From NCBI GenBank assembly GCA_014904845.1, contig MU119325.1:62001-126000 (forward strand): a stretch of 64,000 nt of DNA, written 5' to 3'. A model generated the notes under the pieces. It saw nothing but the letters and a program-made list of their open reading frames with translations. It did not search any database and had not been told where the DNA came from. Source of the DNA: Acephala macrosclerotiorum (taxonomy: Eukaryota > Ascomycota > Leotiomycetes > Helotiales > Mollisiaceae). Shown here piece after piece: positions 56,194-64,000 of this stretch (within the stretch, counting starts at the first letter, position 1; each line of letters begins with the position of its first letter). A program made the position numbers and the translations under genes.

Positions 56194-59100
56194 CTATAGT
56201 GGAGGTGTCGTCTCGTGTCCGTTTCCATGCATCTCGTCCAGAAGCTTTGCCAACCTTTTTGAATATTTGATTGTGATGTAGTGGTCTAGACCAAGGATCT
56301 TTTCGAATCTAGCAACAGCTTGCTCTAAGGCGTCAACAGCCTCTTGGCGTTTGCCTCGCGAATAATGCAAGCCAGGGTCCCGAGGAGAAAGTATCTTTCC
56401 AGATTTTCATCGCCCATGCCTGGTCCTGCGATGCGCTCGCGTAAGACGATCTCTGATTCCTCATACTTCTCCTGTGCACGAAGCACTAGAATGAAATCAT
56501 GCAGAATGCAGAGTGTTTGACTGTGGTTCGGCGGAAGCGTCTTGTAACAGAGTCCATAAAAAAACGTGTAATTCTTTCCGCCTCGTCATACTTCCCCAAC
56601 TTCCGGAGTATATTTGCCAAGTGGTGAAAACTCTTTAGCGTCTTCTCGTGCTCAGATCCAAGCTCTGACAATCGTGCGTCCACAATTGAACGAGCCAACA
56701 GTTCTGCTTCTGCTAGATCTTCGATTTTCTTGGTTTTCTGTAGTGCCCACGATAAACTGATCAGAGTCTTGAGTACCTCTGGGTCATGAAGAGGTAAAGT
56801 GGCTTCTTGTGCCTTTAACACCTCTCTGATGATGCCCACGGCTTGCTCGTATTGGCCGTCCGCGGAGAGCAATGTTGCAATTTGTGTCTTAGCTCGAAGG
56901 CTGTCTGCATAGATTTGCCCAAGCTCTCTTATTCGATCATTAAGGACTCGTTGTGCGAAGACAGCGCTTTCCGCGTTTTGGCGCGACCGATACAAGAAGT
57001 CCCCGATTATCTCGTCAACGAAGTCCAACCTGTCATGATGCCAATCCCTTGCCTCTTCAGAATGAGCTTCTAGAGCTTCTTGATTTTCGGTGTATGCTTC
57101 AATATGCGAAAACAAAGTTTGCGCAGCTGGAAGAGAGAATTGGAAGAAATAGCCATCAGAGTGCGCCTCAAGCGTGGCAGCTAGGATTTTGCCCGAACTC
57201 AAATATAGTCAGTAAGAAGACCTTTCAAAGCGAGTTAGAGTCGTCTAACTTACATAATGCAGAAGTTGTAGCAAACCCCCGGCACGGTCCGAAGTCGTAT
57301 CCAGTCTCTTACAAGAGGATGTATGGTTAGGTGGCAAATGTTCTGCTCATCCCTAGACCAGGATTGCACGAGTGACATTTGAGCAAGCTCGCTCACCGTC
57401 TCAACAAACATATCGCTACTCCACGGTCTCACTACTTCCAAAGTTGGACCTAGGGGACTGTCCTCTTCTAGACTTCCGTCTTTCAATTCTTTGCCGAGGC
57501 AATATTCTAGACATGGAACTGGCCAATGATAGTACCAGGGGTTCTTTTGTGCTCTATCAGTATATCGGCGAAGAACTCCTCCGAGATATCCTTGCAATCA
57601 AAGAATGCGAGAAGGGTCAGGAGAGCTGCTTTATCCTCTCCAGATGGTATGTGGAGCAACTGGTCGTAGGACAGTTCCCAAGTTGTGAAAACGTTAAGCG
57701 ATGTTTCTTTCTCGCTCTCAGTCAAGCGTCGTCTATAGCGAGTCAGTTGTGGAGTATGCCGTAGGATATTGGCCCTGTGAGTTTCATAATGCCCTAGAAA
57801 CTGATCCATGTGTATCTTTTTCTGTCGAATGTACGAGCCAGCCTGTGTAATCGCAAGTGAGTGGTAGACGAGCCGTTGTACAATCTTCTTCGCATGCTCT
57901 AGCACCTGCCCGTTTGCTTGTTGTTTAGCACTGTTGAAGAGGACTTCTAATGCATCCTTTTCAGAAAGACCTAGAAGTTCAATCGAAGAGTCTGCTGTGG
58001 ACGCCAACTGTGAGGACTCCGTGTTTCTACTGGTAACAAGGACGCATCCATTTGCTGCACTGGGGATCATATCTCCAATGTCATCAAATCCTTGTACATC
58101 ATCGTAATTATCGAATACCATAATCCATGGCCTTGGCCAATTGCCAAATTTTGACAAGATAATTTCTGTTGCGTCATCCGGTACATGCTCATGCGACCGC
58201 TTCGTAGCTTCAGCGATTGTTTTGAAACTCTTCTTCACGGTATGGGCAGAGCTTGCGTCAACCCAGAATATTGCCTCTATACCGTTCCCTTTAGCTCTAC
58301 GGCAGATCTCGAGAGCAATCTGAGTTTTCCCTTGACCACCAAGCCCGTGTAGAACGACGATACGAGAACCTCACGACTGGTGCCGCAAATCCTTCCTCGA
58401 TCTTCTCCAGGATGTCGGTTCGTCCTATAAAATTTGCCACGAGTCTGCCGCTGGGCACAAGGAAATACTTGGTTGGCCGGAATGATGTGGGTCCCGAGAC
58501 TGTTGCGGACTAATAGATGTTAGGTGCTGTCTCGGCTTAACAGACCTCTACTTCACAGCGACTTCACTTACAGAAAGCTTAGAAAGTTCTGATATACCGT
58601 TGTTGATCGTGTCTCTGATCTCTGGAAACATCTTCAGCAGCTCTTCCACATTTGAGGAAGTCCCCCGCGTTATGGCCGAAATCTCAGAGATATCCGACTT
58701 AATACAGTTGTCAGCCGCGCAGTCGATGCTTGATGTTACAGACTTACGCCTCGATCACTGAAATACAGAGTTGCAACGCGCTTTTGTCTCGTTCCAATGT
58801 GTTCAAAATGTTCACGACCTCTTTGTCCTTCATCATCGCAGCCAAACTCTTCTTAACCCGTCTTCGTCGCGAGTCTGCTCCCACTACCACAACTATCTTA
58901 CTCAGCATATCTCGAAGATTCTCTGCGTTCTGAAGACAACTGGACAAGACATTGCTAACTGCAGCAGTTTGCAGAGCAGGCTTACTCTTAATGACGCCGG
59001 CGATATGAATGAGCTGTGTCCCAACATCAGCCAATCAACTCCCCTTTCTCTTCGCCACGGTGCGCTGTGGATTTTTCAATCGCACTCACCTTTTCGACCT

Positions 59101-59239
59101 GTGATAGCTGACTAGTAGTTGACCCCGGATCTTTGTATCGCTTGTATACATCAATTGCTAAAGTAATGACTCGGGCTAGCCGGTCTGCTAATTGTGTGAC
59201 AGCAGAAACGCCCCCAAGAATACTTATCGGATCTGCCAT
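56194..59239 (-). pseudogene. STAND/NLR gene (SesA-like N-terminus, NB-ARC, TPR), decayed
   Basis: Readable as one fungal NOD-like receptor, in pieces. N-terminal exons 59239-59090 and 59013 onward carry a SesA/NACHT-N type domain (MADPISILGGVSAVTQLADR, NAENLRDMLSKIVVVVGAD). Next is KYFLVPSGRLVANFIGR, then the NB-ARC P-loop RIVVLHGLGGQGKTQIALEI, PWIMVFDNYDD, GCVLVTSRNTES and LAITQAGSYIRQKKI. The winged-helix and TPR part follows (IHPLVRDWIRLRT, SFHHLANILRKLGKYDEAER, ALEQAVARFEKILGLDHY) to the TAG at 56196-56194. Four frameshifts have no splice sites: near 58371 just before the P-loop, near 57560, in an A7 run (+ strand) at 56558-56564, and near 56375. The intron after the second exon also has a frame conflict: its consensus GTAAGT donor gives the wrong phase. 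Such receptors act in self/non-self or immune-like recognition in fungi. This allele is very probably dead. Confidence 0.85.
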
Positions 59240-59730
59240 CTTTCATGCCGCCGCGGAGAGCGGGAAATCAGAGACTCCCAGATGCCTACAGTAAGATGAT
59301 TTCCTTTGCAAACAACTTAGGATCTCGAGATTTGAGATGCTTACAAAAAAACAGTCGGTCAAGTATCTTGCTGCCCGACAAGGCTAGAGCCTGAGCCTTG
59401 CAGTACAATCGAATTGATTTTCGGGAGAAACTAGTACGGAATACCACTTGCAAAGATGAGGATCAGGGTCAATTGCTGAAATATCGAAGGTTCGGTCTTA
59501 TGAAGGGCAAAAGATGAAGATTTTCCCTTTCGTGAAGCAAAAAGAAGATGGCCGAATTTGTGTTGGCAACCCCGCGGTCAGCCCTGCTGTGGCTCAGCGG
59601 CACCCACAACCAATGACAACAACGTTTTACTAGCTCACAACCACGAGTAGGATCTTTCGTCTGAAAATCATTTATCTAAATAGCGCAAAAATCTAGATTT
59701 CAGGCATAATGTACTGGATAAATACCCGTC
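59240..59730. other. Intergenic
   Basis: Between the NLR pseudogene 5' end and the 3' end of the amine oxidase gene. Nothing identified. Confidence 0.5.
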
Positions 59731-61819
<2,089 letters not shown>

Positions 61820-62494
61820 ATGGGCTGGTTTAGCTCGACCAAGTGCAAATGCTCTGGAAAAGGCACTTGCTCTTACTGTACTAGTTCTTCACGTGCAACT
61901 GAAGCCTCCGTTGAAAGAACCCAAGATTCAACGGGCATTTCGCCCATCACTAATCTCCAACGAGACTTAGCCTCAAGTCAACCTTCGCCTACAAAGCAAA
62001 AAGATAGAAAAGGCTCCAGCAAACGACTCTCCTCGAAAGTGCCATCTGATGCCCAAACAATAAAACCTTCGAAGCCACAGCATGAAAACACGTCCAACAA
62101 ATCTATATTCAAATCAGAATATGATATCAAGATGGCCGAGCGGCAAATGTCAATGAGGTTTCTCCCTCCCGCAGAGCAGAAGGAGCAAGAGGAGTGGGCT
62201 CAGACACAACTGAAGCAAAATGCTAGTTCGAACTGCCCAGTCGGCCTGATTTGGGTCAGGTGCAAAGATGGATACAGATGCCTCGGAGGAGCACATTATG
62301 TGTCGGATAAACTACTAGCCGAAGGCAAAGGAGGGTGGTATTATTACAGTAGCAGCCCACGCCGACGTAGGGCGAATAGGGCGATTTACGGTCCAGATCC
62401 CCGCTGGGGACAGCTCTCGGAGGAATATAAAAGAAAGAAACGAGTCGAGCTTTTTGGTAAAGAAAACCCAACCCCGAAAGATAAATTGTGGTGA
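61820..62494 (+). CDS. Unknown protein with N-terminal Gly and Cys cluster
   Basis: Single exon, ATG at 61820, 224 aa. It begins MGWFSSTKCKCSGKGTCSYC: Gly at position 2 and Ser at 6 fit N-myristoylation, and the following Cys cluster could be palmitoylated or bind metal. A Ser/Lys-rich linker follows. The C-terminal half has an ordered-looking segment, PVGLIWVRCKDGYRCLGGAH, KGGWYYYSSSPRRRRANRAI and YGPDPRWGQLSEEYKRKKRV. I do not recognise it. Lineage-specific membrane-associated protein is an inference from the first 20 residues. Confidence 0.65.
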   Translation: MGWFSSTKCKCSGKGTCSYCTSSSRATEASVERTQDSTGISPITNLQRDLASSQPSPTKQKDRKGSSKRLSSKVPSDAQTIKPSKPQHENTSNKSIFKSEYDIKMAERQMSMRFLPPAEQKEQEEWAQTQLKQNASSNCPVGLIWVRCKDGYRCLGGAHYVSDKLLAEGKGGWYYYSSSPRRRRANRAIYGPDPRWGQLSEEYKRKKRVELFGKENPTPKDKLW

Positions 62495-62852
62495 ATGGGG
62501 AGTGAGATATCATAGGGCTAAATGTACTTGATGCCCGATGCCCCGCGGGCATTGGTTGCCTTTTGCCGAGGCGACAATGAGACAACGGCCACCGCCATCG
62601 CCTCGTACGTAACTGCCGACGTAAAATGAACTCGAGTTTGCTCTGCATGCTTTGGGGAAAGTGAGATTCAAAACGTGACAGCAAAGAATTAATTAATTAA
62701 TTAATTAATTAATAGTACAACGCACTGCAAAAGCTTTTACTCCATGGTAGTACCACTCCTTCCGAAAATTACCACCCTACTCTGTCCCACGGCTTGTACA
62801 AAGTCGAAAGACCCAGAGGTCTCCGCCTCATCCTCCTCCCTATTCTAATTTG
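62495..62852. other. Intergenic with tetranucleotide repeat
   Basis: Convergent spacer. Holds the AATT repeat at 62687-62713 and otherwise no feature that I can see. Confidence 0.5.
62687..62713. repeat. AATT tetranucleotide microsatellite
   Basis: About 6.7 perfect AATT units in the 3' region of the unknown Cys/Gly2 gene. Confidence 0.95.
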
Positions 62853-63361
62853 CTAGACTGTTGGTGCGCCAATCTTCCAAGTACCATCAGCGCAATGGGT
62901 GTAGACTGCATTGTGGTGGGGCAATTTCGTGAAGTTGACAGTCAAACGTGTTGTGTGCGATGGGAATCACTTGTCCAGTGTAGGGATCTGTTGCTCCGAA
63001 ACCGATGCAGATGTTGCCTAAGTGGCGATGAAATGTTAGGTCATGGACGTGAAATAGGTATCTCAAAAAGTAGAATTTAAGAATCAAAAATAGATTGACG
63101 CAGTGATATTTGGGTAAGAAAATGTGCTATCGCAACTAATCCTATAAGAGTTGGGAAGAGTTTTCTGGGTCATGGTTGGAGGGCCCCATGTTGGGTCATT
63201 CCCATCATTCCCATCACTGCCGTCGATTGTCGTCAAAGCTAACTGGGTTCCGCTCTAGGCTGGAGGTGTCCCTTCGTTGCTGGAGAGGGTGATAGTAGTG
63301 GCGTTGCAGCTAGTAACTGTGACGCCACTGGACATAGTTGATGGGGGAGGTTCCGTAGATC
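62853..63361 (-). pseudogene. Remains of a small secreted-protein gene
   Basis: Minus-strand blocks read as a fungal secreted protein: STEPPPSTMSSGVTVTSCNA, ITLSSNEGTPPA, a TAG near 63255, then SGTQLALTTIDGSDG, PTWGPPTMTQKTL, and DSTFSYPNIT. An intron seems to follow, ending CACTTAG near 63020. Then comes GNICIGFGATDPYTGQVIPI, and after a one-base shift near 62945, VNFTKLPHHNAVYTHC and DGTWKIGAPTV to the TAG at 62855-62853. The Cys-rich C-terminal DGTWKIG-type end looks genuine. The stop could be an intron I cannot place, but the frame shift has no splice sites. No N-terminal signal-peptide exon is visible upstream. Confidence 0.42.
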
Positions 63362-64000
63362 TACATAATGAACGCGATTAGAGCTTCCTCTTCCCAGGTG
63401 AGTACTACTGAAGGAAATAGCAAGTCGCTTCAAGGTTGCATTAAGATCGCTATCGGAAGATGTGTAAAATGATATGAGATGAGATATCATACTGCGTAAA
63501 AGGTCTTTTTCATGCTAAACAAGCAATAGCTAGAAGGTATGGATTAGCAAAACGCCAAGAAATAGAGTGAGGACGCATACTTTGAATTGCCACTGACAGT
63601 TGTCGGAGATTTCTGATATACATTGTTGAAGCAGTCCGGCATGCCATCAGGAATCGGAACACTCTGGAACAAAGAGTAGATTCGATTGATATTGGATGTG
63701 TTGAAGATCTGGATAATGTAGATAGTGGACAGTTTCGATGCTCTATCAGACAGGACTTTGACAGTAGGGAAGAGATAGTGCAGAAGAATGAACTGGAGAG
63801 CAACCAAACAAGAGGAGATGAGAATAGATATCTTTATACTGATTACTCTGGATTGAGGGGCAATTCCCCTGATCCTGCGTAATTCTCACATCTCATAGAA
63901 AAAAAGTGAAACCGCCCCGGATCGATTCGTAACACTGACCATTCCACCATATCCCAATGCCTCGAGGTGGTTCATCTTTGGAGTATTTGGAAGAAGAAGG
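63362..64000. other. Right edge, nothing firm
   Basis: Two (-) frames at 63510-63807 overlap in different frames and have no motif. At 63957 an ATG opens MPRGGSSLEYLEEE and runs off the window; it could be the start of a (+) gene, but 14 codons prove nothing. Confidence 0.35.

Noticed and set aside
58681..58747. Intron with GTAAGT donor at 58747 in the NLR gene as a simple solution
   Set aside because: The phase (two bases left over) does not match any good acceptor; a weak GTGATC donor would work, so the structure there is left open.
62687..62713. AATT repeat considered as part of a CRISPR-like or attachment site
   Set aside because: It is a simple microsatellite without spacers or flanking genes.

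Overview
The window is a filamentous ascomycete nuclear contig. Most introns are short (about 47-60 nt) with GT-AG ends and CTAAC/CTGAC-type branch sites. Both strands carry well-spaced single genes with no operons. Gene content points to a Pezizomycotina fungus: IRE1, Hel2, Mnn9, Pex4, Ser/Thr-rich wall proteins, a STAND/NLR gene and a NIS1-like effector. The families look most like Leotiomycetes (Helotiales) and a plant-associated lifestyle, but that placement is an impression from protein families and not a computed result.

Layout. 1-2067 (-) is a large membrane protein that runs off the left edge. 2.8-7.2 kb (-) holds Hel2/ZNF598 and a DEK-C/SWIB protein. 8.7-10.2 kb (+) is a decayed membrane-protein gene. 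10.5-21.6 kb is a conserved housekeeping block: IRE1 (-), CCT2 (-) sharing a divergent promoter with eIF3b/PRT1 (+), then a 6PGDH-like DUF1932 enzyme (+). 21.9-25.8 kb is an accessory island with one doubtful (-) gene and a three-copy tandem family of small Cys-rich genes (+). 26.4-32.1 kb holds a GPI-type wall protein (-) and a membrane-anchored aspartic-protease-like protein (+). 32.6-36.4 kb (-) holds an ALYREF/Yra1/Mlo3 export adaptor with 8 exons and a conserved fungal protein of unknown function. 36.8-37.7 kb is another probably decayed gene. 38.9-47.4 kb holds two Ser/Pro-rich proteins and a secreted Ser/Ala-rich protein with a Cys-rich C-terminal module. 49.9-52.4 kb holds Mnn9 (+) and Pex4 (-). 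54.0-55.4 kb holds two small secreted proteins, one NIS1-like. 56.2-59.2 kb is an NLR pseudogene. 59.7-61.4 kb is a flavin amine oxidase. 61.8-62.5 kb is a possibly myristoylated Cys-rich protein, and 62.85-63.4 kb the remains of a secreted-protein gene.

Main points. (1) The Cys-rich family at 23.0-25.75 kb has three copies that share a WxCC block, a phase-0 intron of 54-57 nt at the same place and similar TATA/TTTCTCAT leaders. Only the middle copy has an intact frame. (2) Two housekeeping genes use GC-AG introns. In CCT2 that intron is followed by a 7-nt microexon. (3) Accessory genes carry many single-base frameshifts while neighbouring conserved genes are intact, so the damage looks biological and not like assembly noise.

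How the genes fit together: IRE1 (ER stress), Mnn9 (Golgi mannan), the GPI and Ser-rich secreted proteins and the effector-like proteins all belong to the secretory pathway. Hel2, CCT2, eIF3b and the export adaptor belong to gene expression and protein quality control. There is no sign of a biosynthetic cluster, and I found no CRISPR array, rRNA, tRNA or transposon ORF.
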